In this document: in pieces, positions 1 to 12,432 of the stretch
How the letters are laid out: each line of letters begins with the position of its first letter
How positions within the stretch are numbered: the stretch's first letter is position 1
NCBI RefSeq assembly: GCF_029227915.1
Contig: NC_079880.1
Location: 19,282,501 to 19,346,500 of the forward strand
Length of the DNA stretch: 64,000 nucleotides
Reading direction: 5' to 3'
From: Hydractinia symbiolongicarpus
Taxonomy: Eukaryota; Cnidaria; Hydrozoa; Anthoathecata; Hydractiniidae
Position numbers and translations under genes: made by a program
The notes under the pieces: generated by a model
What the model was told of the DNA's origin: nothing
What the model saw: only the letters and a program-made list of their open reading frames with translations
Databases searched by the model: none

Positions 1-910
1 TTTCCGGTCAAAAAATAATTAGCTTTTCGTAATCAGGATTTTAGACGAAATAAAAATGCGTTTAAAACTTTTACATGTAACTATTTTTGTTTCTTTAAAA
101 ACAAATTCGCGTGTTTACATTTTTGCCTGTTTTAACTTCGCGAGCGTTTCTGTTTTAAATTTCGCGTGAATGCGCGCAAATATATCATAGAGTTAATGAA
201 TAATTGACGTCACAAAGTATTAAACAACATCCAGTGAAATAAGATGTTGCTTAAAATTTTACTACAATATAATAGCACATATATTCAAATCGAATCGACC
301 TAAATAGACAAATAATAATAAAAAAATTAATACAAATTGTTTTTACTACCGTAAAATCGGAATAGTTAGTGAGTGGGGAAAATTACGCTGAGGCGCAAAC
401 GAACTTTCTGCAATCAAAATATTTACCGCGATTTTTGATTGGTTACTTCCTGTTTTCTTTACTCGCGTGATCATTATCCTCGGGTTATCCGTTCTTAGTT
501 AATGGTTTGAATAAAGATGTTTTTTTTTCACCCTAACAAACATGATTAATTACCCCATTATTTATGAGAGTAGATGTGGCCAGGTAGGCTTTATACTCAC
601 TTTGGTTGATTTTATATCGGGGTTTGGCTTTGAGATTTTACTTTGTGTTAAATTGGTGGATTTGATTTTTAGGGATTTTTTTCTAACACATTTGTTTGCG
701 TCTAAGCTTCCGTATAAGGGAAACTCATTGTAATAATATCCTTGCAGAAAACTTAGTTAACTACACTACTTCTTATGCGGGACAATTTTTCTTAAATTTG
801 TGTTCCACATGGACGACAAAAATGTTTTAAGAGCTTAGTACTAAAATGTTTTAGTCTGGGCGGGTTAGTGTTAGATTTAACGCGTAAAAGCTGTTCTGCA
901 TTAAGTCGTA

Positions 911-1040
911 AACACACAACCTCGACCCCTGGAATCTTTTTCTCTTTTTTATAACAGGACGGCTTTTTCTTTCTTACCGTCCCTCCTCCATATAAAAAAG
1001 AGAAAAAAAGGCCTGGGATCGAAGTTGGTTAACACACACA
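911..1040. repeat. Long imperfect inverted repeat (foldback)
   Basis: The left arm, about 911–953, ends in a run of the type CTCTTTTTTATA. It is complementary, with small gaps, to a right arm at about 991–1040 beginning TATAAAAAAGAG. The spacer holds a second short hairpin (GGACGG at 957–962 against CCGTCC at 978–983). The layout fits a miniature foldback element or a transcript hairpin. No target-site duplication was recognised. Confidence 0.6.
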
Positions 1041-1125
1041 TTTTAAGACATTTCGAGCAAATCATAAAAGTGGCGTTACCATAGTATTTTCAGAATTTTC
1101 AAGAAATGCAGTAGGCAACTGTAGC

Positions 1126-1186
1126 GCCTGTAGCGTTTTTTAATATGAGGATGAAACGCGTACGCGTATTAAAAAACGCTACAGGC
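1126..1186. repeat. 20-bp perfect hairpin
   Basis: Bases 1126–1145 (starting GCCTGTAGCG) are the exact reverse complement of 1167–1186 (ending CGCTACAGGC). The 21-base loop contains the palindrome CGCGTACGCG. It could be a foldback element or a small-RNA precursor-like hairpin; nothing in the sequence decides this. Confidence 0.75.
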
Positions 1187-2601
1187 CCGAATCGAGGTTG
1201 TGCAGTAGGTACACCATCGTCTAGTTGCTGAATTAACTACAATTGTTTTAATTGTTAACTACAACATCTGACGACATAATAGAAATAGGTGTGTCAGGCT
1301 GCTGTAGATATTTTGCAACGTTTGTTTGCATGCATTTTCAGCATGTTTTATATATTTGGAATAAATTTACCATTTTGAATTTGTGAAAACAAACATGACT
1401 TCTTAAAAAGAAGAGCTTGACCATGCAGGTAAAAACAGCAGTTTGAATTCTAAAAAGATAAAGAGTGGTTTTTATCATAGTTGATAGATATGTTATGTTT
1501 TTATTTACTTTAGAAAACTATCGAAAAAACGTTGTCCTCCTATCAATAGTTTCTTGAAAATAATTGTGAAACCTATCTAATTGGTCACCTAGCCAATACA
1601 TTGCTTTTGCTTTCGTTGGAGTACCACAATCTTTGTTTTTTATCGTCAAAAAGCGTGTTTTCTCCCCAATATTTGTGGATAAAGTTTTTGTTTGCGAGAG
1701 GCGCCACTGATAAATTTTACTGCAGATAACTTGTAAAAAAAATTAAAAAAGGGTAAAGCTTAACACCTTGGTATTAAACGTTACGGAGCGTTAAAGGGGT
1801 GTCTAGAGGCGTTCAGTGAGAACCAAGCTTATGTAAGGGTTTGCAAGGAATAAAATTTTTGTAGAGACCCCGCGGACTGGCCGCGCCGTGTCCGCAGCCC
1901 TCGGCTGCTGTCACGTGATTTGCAAAAAAGGCCTGGATAACTTTAAATTTTTAAAAGCCCGCCATTTGTAAAAAAGAAAAGGTTAGACAACCTTGTCCGT
2001 GAAAAGTAATCCTTTGTTTATATTTTGAAAGTTTACTTATTCTGGGTTGTATATATTAAGTAATCAGGGGAAAATATATTTACTTAATTTGTTATTCAGG
2101 TAAAGTTTATTATATTTAAATGACTGTATACAACATAATGATGTTGCTGTATTTTGTTAGGTTATTATTGTTAGCAAATCATAAGCAAATGTTATTTAGA
2201 TGGAATATAGCTAACACAATCCCTTTTCGCTGAAAAACAGAGGAAGATATAGAAAGGAATTTTATTAAATGCATTCATTGAACAGTTACTAATGCAAAGG
2301 GTTTGCTGACATCAGCAAAGACCAGTCAAAGCAATAAAAGTTTTATTTAAGAAGTTCTTTATATAACCTGTCTCCTCTATTGAATAGAGCTTGATCAAGG
2401 AAATGTATAGGATCATTGTGCTTTTGCCAAAAGGTTGAAAAGATATGAGGGTTTAAAGGTTTTTTGTTGATGCTATCAACCTGTCTGTTCTGAAATGAAT
2501 GGGTTGACCCAGGTTTAGGAAGTTTATTTCCTCCTGTTTCTAAGTTTTTAAACCTTAAACTTAATGCAATGGCTTTACTAATGATGATTGGATTATTAAC
2601 G

Positions 2602-2664
2602 TCAGGATTTTCTTGCAGTTTGTTAATATATACATTAGATTAACAAACTGCAAGAAAATCCTGA
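2602..2664. repeat. 26-bp perfect hairpin
   Basis: Bases 2602–2627 (starting TCAGGATTTTC) are an exact reverse complement of 2639–2664, with an 11-base loop. A perfect 26-bp stem is long for chance and would fold strongly in RNA. There is no coding sequence or known mobile-element end beside it. Confidence 0.75.
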
Positions 2665-4005
2665 TTTTTCGGGAACAAAAAAGACATCAATATACCTTTT
2701 GTAAAAGTCACAGACTGTAGGGTCAGGGGCATGAAGAACAATTTTGCTTTAGGATGTCCCTAAAAAATTCTTGAAAGAGGGGTAAAACTACAATGAAAAA
2801 ATAGACTAATTTTTACAAAACTAAATAAATATATTTTTACCAGCTCGCCTAAGTGAAAGCCTGGGTATATACAATCTGGATGTAGTGATGAAAGTCCCGT
2901 TTGGGATTTAGCAGCCCTTATTTTATAATTCTGGATTATACACAACCTGTTGTACAAACTTTGAGTGGTGTTGACCCTACACTGACACACAGAAGAACCT
3001 TCATATTATATTAATATACATTATGTTTTCCCCAAACATCCATTACCTGCATTTATTATTGTGCTTTGCTGAGAATTAAAGTTTAAAAGCTTCAGTTAAA
3101 TGAGGCACACAAGTTAAATATCGGTCTTAGATTTTGGTAACCACAGAATACCAGTGGCTTGGAACCCTTTTTTCAACAAATATATATCCAAAAGATGTTA
3201 TGTGTTTGTATCAAGTTAATTTCTTGGTAATACTTATATGACTATGCAACAAAAAACATCCTACATTGCAGGCTTATATTCAAGTGTACTTAAAATAGAG
3301 AGGGTCTTAACAAAAATAACATTTTTTTTAAAAACAATATTCTACGGAAAGTGAAGATAGTTTTAAAAATAAAAATAAACAAATTAATTTAATTTGTGTC
3401 AGTTTGCTTGTATCAAGGCACAGATTTTGTTGATTGTCCTATAAGGCTGAGGCCACAAATATGTAGTGTCAGAGTCAATTAAGCCCTAAAAATAGGGTTG
3501 ATTGGTGAATAAAAGCTTTAAAATTCAATAAAAATTTGTCTAACTATCCAGACATGCACACCATTACAGGTAGAAGTACCACAGAATACCATGGTACTGT
3601 CCTGATTTGTCTCCTTATCTTGATACAAAATTGTTTTTTAAATTTGTCTCCAGAATAAAAAATAAATCAAATTGAAAGACGAATTGCGATGAAAGTCTGA
3701 AGCTTTGCACTTTAGCAAAACAAACTGTGGCAATAATTTGGTGATAGAAATTAAAAGTGCCTTGACAGCTCTTGGCAAATAGTTTTTTACTGGGTCATTT
3801 CTAGTGTTGTTAATGCAATTCAAGGAAATATGATGTCATTGTGGTTGTCTGCATGCCATCACCATTTTTACAGTATCTTGGTGTGGTTATTTTTTTTATT
3901 TGGCAGAGCTATATTAATATATTTTTTATGTTAGGGAGTAGGGGGCATTTAAACTTCTGAACTATCTCCGGTAGCCAAATAAATTTTAATTGAAAATGAA
4001 ATCAC

Positions 4006-4040
4006 TGTGGACCAGGGCATATTTTATACCCTGGTCCACA
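4006..4040. repeat. 12-bp perfect hairpin
   Basis: TGTGGACCAGGG at 4006–4017 pairs exactly with CCCTGGTCCACA at 4029–4040 around an 11-base AT loop. Function unknown. Confidence 0.6.
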
Positions 4041-4275
4041 GGCACCATTTGAACCAACCAATTGACCAAGCACAGAATTTCATAAAGAAACAAATAAAAG
4101 AGACAACTGCATATTTTCTAACAACCTGAATGTCTTCATTAAATTTTAAGTTATTACACACGTATTTTGTCAATGTAATAATGAGCTATTTAATCATTTT
4201 TTTTATCCATTGAAACTGTAAGGGTGTGTTGTTCTATAAAATATAAACTGGACATCAGTCTCTGTGGCTCTTAGT

Positions 4276-4302
4276 GGCTCTCCCACTTTGTGTGGGAGAG
4301 CC
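4276..4302. repeat. 10-bp perfect hairpin
   Basis: GGCTCTCCCA at 4276–4285 pairs exactly with TGGGAGAGCC at 4293–4302 around a seven-base loop. It lies in a locally GC-richer patch that includes a run of ten Gs near 4382–4392. Function unknown. Confidence 0.55.
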
Positions 4303-4776
4303 TTGGGTTTATTTACTTTTTGCTGTGAATCACTGTGGGTGGGTGAATGTTACCATCCCCCCAAGTTAATTCCAGGCATGTGGGGGGGGGGGAGTAGGAG
4401 GGGAGATTGCACTCTGTATGGGCCTTTGGATGTTGCAGGGAGTTGTCTGGCAGAGAGAAGACACTAATTGGGTCTGTATAGCTCAAAATGAGCATGTCTA
4501 TGACTCCCCATCTATGCCATGGCCCCTCCTGGAAATAATAGACAGGGTGTATTTGTGAGGTCAAATATGCACATTCATCTATCTAGATGCTATTTCCATT
4601 TGATTCTTCTAGGTTATTTATTCTCAAATTTAAAAGTAAAGTATAAAACTGGTTCTTTTATATATTGAAGATGGAAGTTTGAAAAAAAACATCTGTTTAC
4701 AACATCACAAAAAGCTCTATCATTCACTTCATTTGTTTTCTTGCAAGTTTTTTCTAGTGTCCTTATGGAGTGATTA

Positions 4777-4797
4777 TGTGTGTGTGTGTGTGTGTGT
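4777..4797. repeat. TG dinucleotide microsatellite
   Basis: About ten uninterrupted TG units lie 75 bases before the RAD21 start codon, in the sequence that ends at the splice acceptor preceding the first coding exon. Confidence 0.85.
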
Positions 4798-4872
4798 TTG
4801 GTTTAGAATTTCTAACTACTACATGTTTACATATACAAATTATGTGAATATTCTTTTTCTTTTAGCTAAAAA

Positions 4873-7800
4873 ATGTTTTACGCCAATTTTGTTTTGGCTA
4901 AGAAGGGGCCTTTGGCTAGAGTATGGCTTGCTGCCCACTGGGAAAAGAAGCTCAGCAAAGCTCACGTTTTCGAGACGGATTTGGAATCATCTGTTGAAAC
5001 TATCATATCACCAAAAGTCAAGATTGCATTGAGGACATCTGGACACTTACTTTTGGGAGTTGTTCGCATTTACTCCAGAAAAGCAAAATATTTGCTGGCT
5101 GACTGCACAGAAGCTCTTATAAAAATAAAGATGGCGTTCAGGCCAGATGTGGTCGATTTACCATTGGACAATCAGAAAGCTGCAGTGTCAACCATTACTT
5201 TACCAGAGTTCCAGGAATGGGATGTTATGATGAATAACATGGGGTAAATATAATATTTTTTTGTGTTTTTGACAGTACTTATTTTCATGGATTCCTCGTT
5301 GTGTGTGAACTTTTATTTAAATGCCTTCTTTTTTTTAGAAATTTTGACATCACTGCAACTTTGAACAATAATCAATGTCGTGTTGAAGAAATCACCATGA
5401 AAGAAGATTTAGTCGGTGCAAGGTAATGCTTTGTTAAACCTTGTTTTGTACAACTTACAATACAAAAAAGATATTTTTAGACTTTGTTTTTCATAATGCA
5501 TTTAAAGGATCCTTTAATTTGTCTGCACTTGAAAGTTATTTTATGGCCTTGGGCAAACATGTACAATTTTGTGGATATTTGGGTATTTTTCAAAAAATTG
5601 ATTTTTTATGTCTCAAGCATGTCAACATGATATCTAGCGTAATAACCTTTATTTTGTAACTTCTGCAAATCATGATTGCCAAATTCGCAATTTGCTACAA
5701 AGCACAGGTAAAGATGAATGAATAATTAAGATTGCAGTGATATTTTTACCAGATTTTAAACTAAGTCCTAATGAAATACTAAATATTTCTTCCCACTAAA
5801 ACTCTACCCACCCTTGCTTTTATTATACTGGAAAAGTTTTTCATACTAGTTGATTATCTTGCTATAGGTTTTTATCTGATGACAATTTTTTTGGAGACAC
5901 ACAGTTTGGCGAAACCGAAGAGATTATTCGTGAGGGAGCCAGTATTGATATGACGACTGCAGATATTTCAAAATCTCGAATAGAAACTGAAAGTAAATCA
6001 ATGGACCAAAGTAACTTAGGTTGGTATCATATTTCCAAAGTTGCTTAGAATTTGTGTAAAAAAACATTATGATGGGCTGAGGCTAAAGTGGTGATGGAAT
6101 AAATTGTAACTTTAAAATTCATGGAAACTTATGGAAAAGTTAGAAGTCAAGATTTCTTGTAAGATTTAACAAAAACTTTGCATGTGTTAGATGCAAAACC
6201 TAATTTTTTTTAAAGCAATTTAACATTTTTTTAAGGATATTTAGACATGCTTATGTCAGTTATGGGTTAAAAATATTTTTTTATCTTTGCAGTATGTGCA
6301 AATGCAGTAATATGCATAATTATTTTTTTAACAGAATTAGCGATGGATGATCCTATGATGGGTGGCGATGACTTTGGTGCAGGTGATGGTTTTGGAGCTG
6401 GTGAGGGGTTGGATTTCTTAGATGGTTTTGAAATGGAAGCTGGTGCAGAGATTGCTGGTCTTGAAGATATTGATAAATCATTGGACATCACACTAACAAA
6501 GCCTGTCGATGAAACGGAAACCGCAGATAAAGATGAAGTCGAGAACATCCCCAATGAATTACAAGAAACAGATGCAGTAGTGCCCGAGCTACCTACCGGT
6601 TAGTTTTGTTTGCCATGTTTTGGTATTTTTGTAGAGGTAAAATAAGACCTTAAACTGATTTGTAATGATTTTTCCTACCATGAAGAGAGAATAGTGTCCC
6701 AAGGCAAAAAGTAATGAAGATGGAGTGAACTGTGCTGGTTTAGGCCAGTGAAGGGCATAGTTATTGCTGGATAAAAAATATTTAGTAATTGTCTGGGGTA
6801 TCCTTATCTACATTTAATATAAACGACCTTTGATAAAGTCTGTTGATAAAATTTCTTTTTAAACGGATGCAGTTTTAACGTACTTGTTGTATGTGTACTA
6901 AGATTGTATGTGTACTAAGATTGACTTTAACAAATAGCATCTTTATTTAGTTCCACCAAGAAGAAAAAAGTATCTATCTTATAAAGCATCAAGTTTTTTA
7001 GCATTCTTTTTAACAATTGTGTACTTATTTTGTTAGGGATGACAACTGGTGTGGAAACAACCCTTTTCTCGCGTGACACCGAAGCTTTTGCACTCGAACC
7101 AGTCGAGGTGACAGTTGGTAAAGAAAAACGCAAAAGACGCAAGAGAAAGCTGGTGGTGGATGAAGAAAAGATCATTTCAAATGTTCAAATGAAGGAACAG
7201 ATCAACAGTTATGACGATATTGTCAAGGCTGCGGTTGTGGCTCCACCTACGAGAGCTAGGTATGTGTTTGGCTAGCCTGACGTCATCTATTGTGTTTGTC
7301 ATCAAAAATGACACATTAAGGTTTTACGGAAGAAAATTAACCTCATTCTTTACAACAAAACAAAATAAACTTGCTATTTTTGTCTATCTGAATTTTTTTT
7401 AACAAAATGCAGGGAAAATAGTGTTCCCACCTGGAATTGGTAATTTCGCATTAAATTTGCGATGTTCGAGCGTAATAAATTGTAATTTTGTGGTTTAGGT
7501 CAAGAAAAATAAAATGCTGAATGTAGCTGCATGACGCTTCGTATCGTTTAAAATATTTTTTCTTCACTTTTTTTCTTTCTTGATTTAGAATGTCTTTATT
7601 CGATAACTCCGCCAAAACGATATTTTCACAACCCACTGCTTTCAAGAGTAAAAGAAGAATTTTAAATAAATGTTATAAAGACCACCTTACGTTAACCGTA
7701 CCTGAAGATCTTCAGCTCCCTTCCTCTCAAGAAGATGAAGTTGAATTGGAAGCTCCTAGTGAAATTCTCCGTGAAGGAGAGAACGTGACAGAGCTAGCTG

Positions 7801-8276
7801 ACGTAAGTAAGGAAATCACTGACATCGAAAAAACACACCCCGAGGAGGAGTTATTGGAAGAGTTTATTCCTCCACAAGTCGATGAGGCTGATATTGATAT
7901 GCGAGTAAACGAAGAACTCAACGAAGAAGATCTACAAGTCCCTCCACCTTTTGAATTGGAGAAGGAAGTTAACATAAGTGAATTTATGAAAGAAGTTGAA
8001 GGAGACAGTGGTGAAACCGATAAAGACGATGAACTCGGTAAACGATGGACCAAACGTACGCAACAAACCTTAAACTTGTTGGCGAAAGGTCTAAAGAAAA
8101 AAGACTCGATAAACTTTAAAGAACTCACAAAGAGATGCAGCAAAAAACAAGCTGCATACAGGTTCTACACCCTCCTCCTTTTAAGAAAAGAAAAAGCTAT
8201 AAAAGTCGAACAAGACGAATTATTTGGAAACATATTAATCGGTCGTGGAAGTCGTTTTATTACGCAGCACTCCTAG
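4873..8276 (+). CDS. RAD21: Cohesin kleisin subunit RAD21/SCC1
   Basis: RAD21 closes the SMC1–SMC3 cohesin ring that holds sister chromatids together; it acts in the nucleus and is cut by separase at anaphase. Six exons join in frame to 593 residues (human 631): 4873–5243, 5339–5422, 5868–6019, 6335–6598, 7037–7259, 7589–8276. The N-terminus [20 protein letters not shown] is the SMC3-binding kleisin domain, residues 1–100. VEEITM follows near residue 140. EEIIREG, with Arg173, matches the first human separase site. The middle is acidic. [10 protein letters not shown] and [10 protein letters not shown] correspond to conserved central blocks. The C-terminal winged helix that binds SMC1 begins at RWTKRTQQ. 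The chosen start is the family start and lies seven bases after a splice acceptor. The C-terminal exon is large and intronless. Identity is secure; exon edges rest on GT–AG sites and frame. Confidence 0.96.
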
Positions 8277-11254
8277 TGAAGCCGATATACAGTACCGGTT
8301 GTTAAGCTGTTGCGCCAGCTCGGTTGTGTAACTTGAAAATTTTCATGAGCTCTACCATGTAGTGAACATAATGTAGATAGCGTATAAAATGTTCCCCAAG
8401 ACCTGATACAAACAACCAGCCTTCAGAAAAAATAGATGTGAACTTTTCTTAGGGGTGACTTCAGAAATTATACCTCTCCCTTTCTCCGTGTCACGAACGT
8501 CGAAATAAAAGAAATATAACATTGCCGTATCCTCAGTCCCTGAAATTGCAAGCACACCTGCATACACTCCTGTGAAGCACGCAGATGACATATCAGTTCC
8601 CTATTAAACCCTAACCTAACCATGTCTCCCAAAAATGTGTAAGATTGAGACGTATTTAATCGTCGAATGTTTCTCGTTTTCATTTGACTGCATTTTTTGT
8701 TGGTGCTAGTGTCGAACTGCGCGTGCTATCAAAAAAACCCGTGAGCTTTGGCGGTATAGCGGAAAATTCAGTCAAATGGAAATAAACCTTAGCGTCAAAT
8801 GAACGTTTAATTTGTGGGTCGCCCCTTGAAGTATAAGTAACAATATTTTAAAGCTTTCGGAAAGGTTTAATGTTTGGCATGTATGTATTATATGATATGC
8901 GTTCAGTATTTTGATTGATATTTATCACTAGTGTATATACTTTAGTTTTTAATCTTATTTTGGTGTGAACCTCATTTTACCAATCCGTTGTATATGTTTT
9001 TTTGTTTGTTTGTTTTTTTAACTTGAATACCTTAAGTTGAATAGTTTTCACTCAGATTAAATTCCTCGAAATTTACCATATTTGGGAAAATTTGTGAACA
9101 CAAAATTGCTATTTCACAAGAAATGGTTTATTCGCAAAAATTTTTTAAAAAACAAAAATTAATACGCCTGGAATAAATTAATTTATTCGCAAGAATTAAT
9201 CTTTAAAAAGAATTTAGTTCACCTCGTAAGCGAAAAGGTTTACCAAATTAATGTAGTTAAAAAAGTAAGTGATTTACGTACAGGTTGGTCGCCTATAGCG
9301 TGACTGGTTTCTATAAAGGAACTGCTAATATTTCAAAATTCAATGCATCCTTTAGACTGTTTTTTTGCGCGATAAAGTTTTAAATAATTTCATAAATTTA
9401 TCATGGCTTCCACAGGCTTGTTGGAATATTTTTACTATGTTTAAATCGTTTGAATCATAATTCAACGATGGCAACTTTGATTGTTGTTAGTTACTAAAAT
9501 TTCCTGGTAACTTTTCAAGTGTTCCAGGCCGCTCTTTTTTAAAATTTCGCTAAATACCTCTCAGAATTTCCCGAGTCCTAGAACTTTGTAGCATTGTGAT
9601 AGTTGACCGCCCTGTGCGTATCAGAAACTTTCAGAATCTTATTTGAATCGTTGTTTGTATGTGTCCCTCACTTGTAATATACCACAATTATTATCCCATA
9701 ATTTTATTAACAACACAATTAGCATTTAGTTGTACAACCACTGAATAAATTTCAAGTGTACATCCATCTTTTGTTTTTGTTATGAACATGTAAAGCTGAG
9801 GATACACTTTGATTTTTTTTAATGTTTATTATTTTTCTTTATTAACTAATGTTTAAATGTATCAAATTTTTAAGTTAGTAAATATACTTCAATAACATTC
9901 ATTTGTTATATTTATTATACAGTTTCAATTTTTTCTTTATTACGAAGGTTTCTACATTTTTTTCTACATTTTTACATTTCTACATTTTCTACATTTACAA
10001 AATTTTCGAACTGTTTTTTTTTTCTAGAATTCTGCTAAAGCTCAATTGCAACACGCTATTATATCCGTTTTCCATCCTTCTGTAAAAATGTTTTAACGGA
10101 TTTTTAAAAGTCTGCTCAACGCCTGCCACACTTTTTCTGTAAGTTACAACGATACTTCCGATCTATTACCCAGTGTGATAGAAAATGAAAATTAAATCCA
10201 GTGGCCTATGTTGATCCAACGTCGAGGGCTGCGCAATAAGAAGCAAACCGGTCCACATGTAAAATTTCATCTAAAAAAAGGACAGTCACAGTTTCAGCTT
10301 GCTAAAACAGACAATTGCATAATGAATAAATGGCCAACACAACCCATTCGTAGGGAATTTTTTACTTGATGAAAAACTTTATACCGTGATACCGGGAAGG
10401 GGAAAAGAAAATGATACAGGGTCGGAACAGCATGAGATCACCTGTGCCGTATTGCAACAATGGAGAGAATATTTTTTCTCTATTGGCGAAGGAGAGTCTT
10501 GATGCTTGTGACTAAATATGTGAGGGAGAGTGAATGGACTTATATCGTTTTAATTATCCCAACGATGAAGATAAAAGAAAAAATAAATATGACAAGTAAA
10601 TATGTGTTTATTTCAATTAATGAAAAATAAATCTTTATATAATAAAAAATATCTTAAAATAATAAACAATGCTTGTAAACAGAAACATCAAAAAATCGAT
10701 GTGTTGAAAAATTATTTGTGGCGCATATTTTTGCAAATTGGATATTGAGTGGTGAAGAAATTACATTATATTTTGCGACGCGAAAGTTTAATTTACACTA
10801 GAGAAGATTTGAAGACATTGCCTTTAATGCTTTACTGGTTAAATTAATTTTTAGAAATTACATTTAACCTTTTTAACGCTGTTGTAATGGACCTTGGTAA
10901 AAAAGCCAACAGGAATTTTTTTTTCTATATTTTTTGTCATAGGAAACCAAAGAAGTTACGAATTATACGTAAAAAAAATGACTAAAATAGCCAACATTAA
11001 AGAATTTGGCACAATTTTGTAGACCGTATAGTGTTTTTACCATTGGAAGTAAAAAACTGGAACAACTAAAATCTAAATTAATATAACACGTCCAAGCAAG
11101 AGGCTGGATCGAGACCAATTTTTATATTTAATTTTCATATTTTTTTTCAACTAAAAATGTATAACTGTATGTATTTTTTACCTCGCAGATAATTTTATAA
11201 TCTCTAATCTAGTGACGACAAACGTTTCTGTTTCAGCAACTAATATTGTCATAG
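8277..11254. other. Intergenic region, RAD21 to membrane-protein gene
   Basis: It presumably starts with the RAD21 3' untranslated region; AATAAA-type motifs occur, for example near 8503. No frame encodes a recognisable protein. A short inverted pair (ATTTGACTGCAT at about 8683 against ATTCAGTCAAAT at about 8767) flanks a GC-richer patch and could be a degraded miniature element. A pyrimidine-rich acceptor ending at 11236 precedes the next gene's start. Confidence 0.55.
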
Positions 11255-12432
11255 ATGAAAAAAATGGCCGACCTTGAAGTATGGGAAATAGTGGTTATTG
11301 TATTATCATGCGTTCTTGTGGTAGTTCTGTTCTCTGCATTCTGTATATGGAGGGTAAGTCTCCTCATGTCTTCTCAAGTCAAATGCTGCATCGATGTAGC
11401 TAGAGTTTGAGATGGTGATAAAATGGATTTATGTTGTATGAAGCCCTATCGATCAATACAAATTGTTTTATATCTCCCTTATCCAGCCCTATATTGATCT
11501 ATATAAAGTGTATTTTATCTACCTTATTAAGCGCTATACAGATCATTACAAAGTGTATTTTTTTCTTCCTTATCAAGACAAGTATTGACTGTATAAGGTG
11601 CTTTATCTCCCTTATCAAGAGCTTACTGTTTTATCGTTAACCATCTCGACCAATCTATCCATGTTTCTCTCCATTTAGTGTTGTTTCCAACAAAACCGAA
11701 AAAGAACTTTCGAATGGATCGAGAGACTTGGAATACCTTTTGCAAGGGAAGGGAAATCTTCAGGCGACGCAAATTTTAACAGTCAAAAACAGTATCGGGT
11801 TCGCGTCCAAATTCCAGTGGAAGTCGGCCAAGACAATCCAAATCTAGAAGATGAGAGGACCTTTCAAATATTTACACCGACTTCACAAGTGAGTACATCT
11901 TCTTAATACCCGTATTCTGTGTGTCTACGAGAAAAGAGTCGTACTACGAGCACACTAAATAGCGCAAATGCGATATAATTTTGGTTGTTGAGAGTGGAGA
12001 ATTCTCGTGGAATATAAAGGCCCATGGATTTTTTCACGGGTTAACAACTAGTCACTTACAATAATACCCGTATTTTGTCCGTGTGTGTGCGCAAGAAGAA
12101 AGTCGTGCTACGGACACACGAATTAGCAAATGAGATATTTCTCTATCTACCTTGTTGAGACGTGGAATTTACAGGACGTTTCAAGACCGAGCCTTAAAAA
12201 TCTCAAAAGAGATTTTTTTTCATTTTAGGTAAACTATAACTTAGAAAAACAAAATGGTGATGTTAATGATAGTAATGAACCTTTCAAGAGATTGGATCAG
12301 TTAGGTATACCACGTGCTAGAAGAGAAAACACACTTGATTCAAAGGGTAGGCCTCCGTCATCCCCTCTTCCAAATCCTGATAGCGATTCAAGCGATGAGG
12401 AGTATGATGAGGAGAATGAAAATGAAACCTGA
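11255..12432 (+). CDS. Unrecognised single-pass membrane protein, 170 residues
   Basis: Three exons with canonical GT–AG borders, all in phase 0, join to 170 residues: 11255–11353, 11679–11888, 12229–12432. Residues 1–11 are short and charged. Residues about 12–32 are a continuous hydrophobic segment (IVVIVLSCVLVVVLFSAFCI) ending in Trp-Arg. A Cys-Cys pair starts the second exon, followed by a basic stretch (QQNRKRTFEWIERLGIPF). The last 60 residues are polar and end in a Ser/Asp/Glu-rich tail. There is no cleavable signal peptide, so it is probably a signal-anchor protein with a cytoplasmic C-terminus. The chosen Met is first in frame, 18 bases after a strong acceptor; the Met at 11264 is a possible alternative. 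Clean exon phases and an AATAAA at about 12790 support a real gene. I do not recognise the family. Confidence 0.75.
11905..12140. repeat. Degenerate tandem duplication inside an intron
   Basis: Two blocks of about 75 bases, near 11908–11985 and 12062–12140, share the pattern AATACCCGTATT followed by a GTGTGT stretch, a GTCGT(A/G)CTACG core, an ACACA(C/T) stretch and GCAAATG. Between them lies GGATTTTTTCACGGG, which recurs at about 33070 at the end of an interspersed repeat. The second intron of the membrane-protein gene has therefore captured repeat fragments. Confidence 0.6.

Larger units (their letters stand above)
1..4872. other. Non-coding region upstream of RAD21
   Basis: No open frame here looks like a conserved protein; the longest are under 90 codons, have no family features and overlap repeats or hairpins. 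The stretch is AT-rich, with a short GC-rich patch around 1868–1915. It contains several strong inverted repeats, listed separately, and a TG microsatellite close to RAD21. A splice acceptor (pyrimidine tract ending in AG at 4864–4865) lies seven bases before the RAD21 start codon, so the 5' untranslated leader is either an unseen upstream exon in this stretch or a trans-spliced leader. Confidence 0.6.

Noticed and set aside
7727-8143. 138-codon minus-strand frame
   Set aside because: Shadow of the acidic RAD21 exon on the opposite strand; Ser-rich composition follows from the reverse of Glu and Asp codons.
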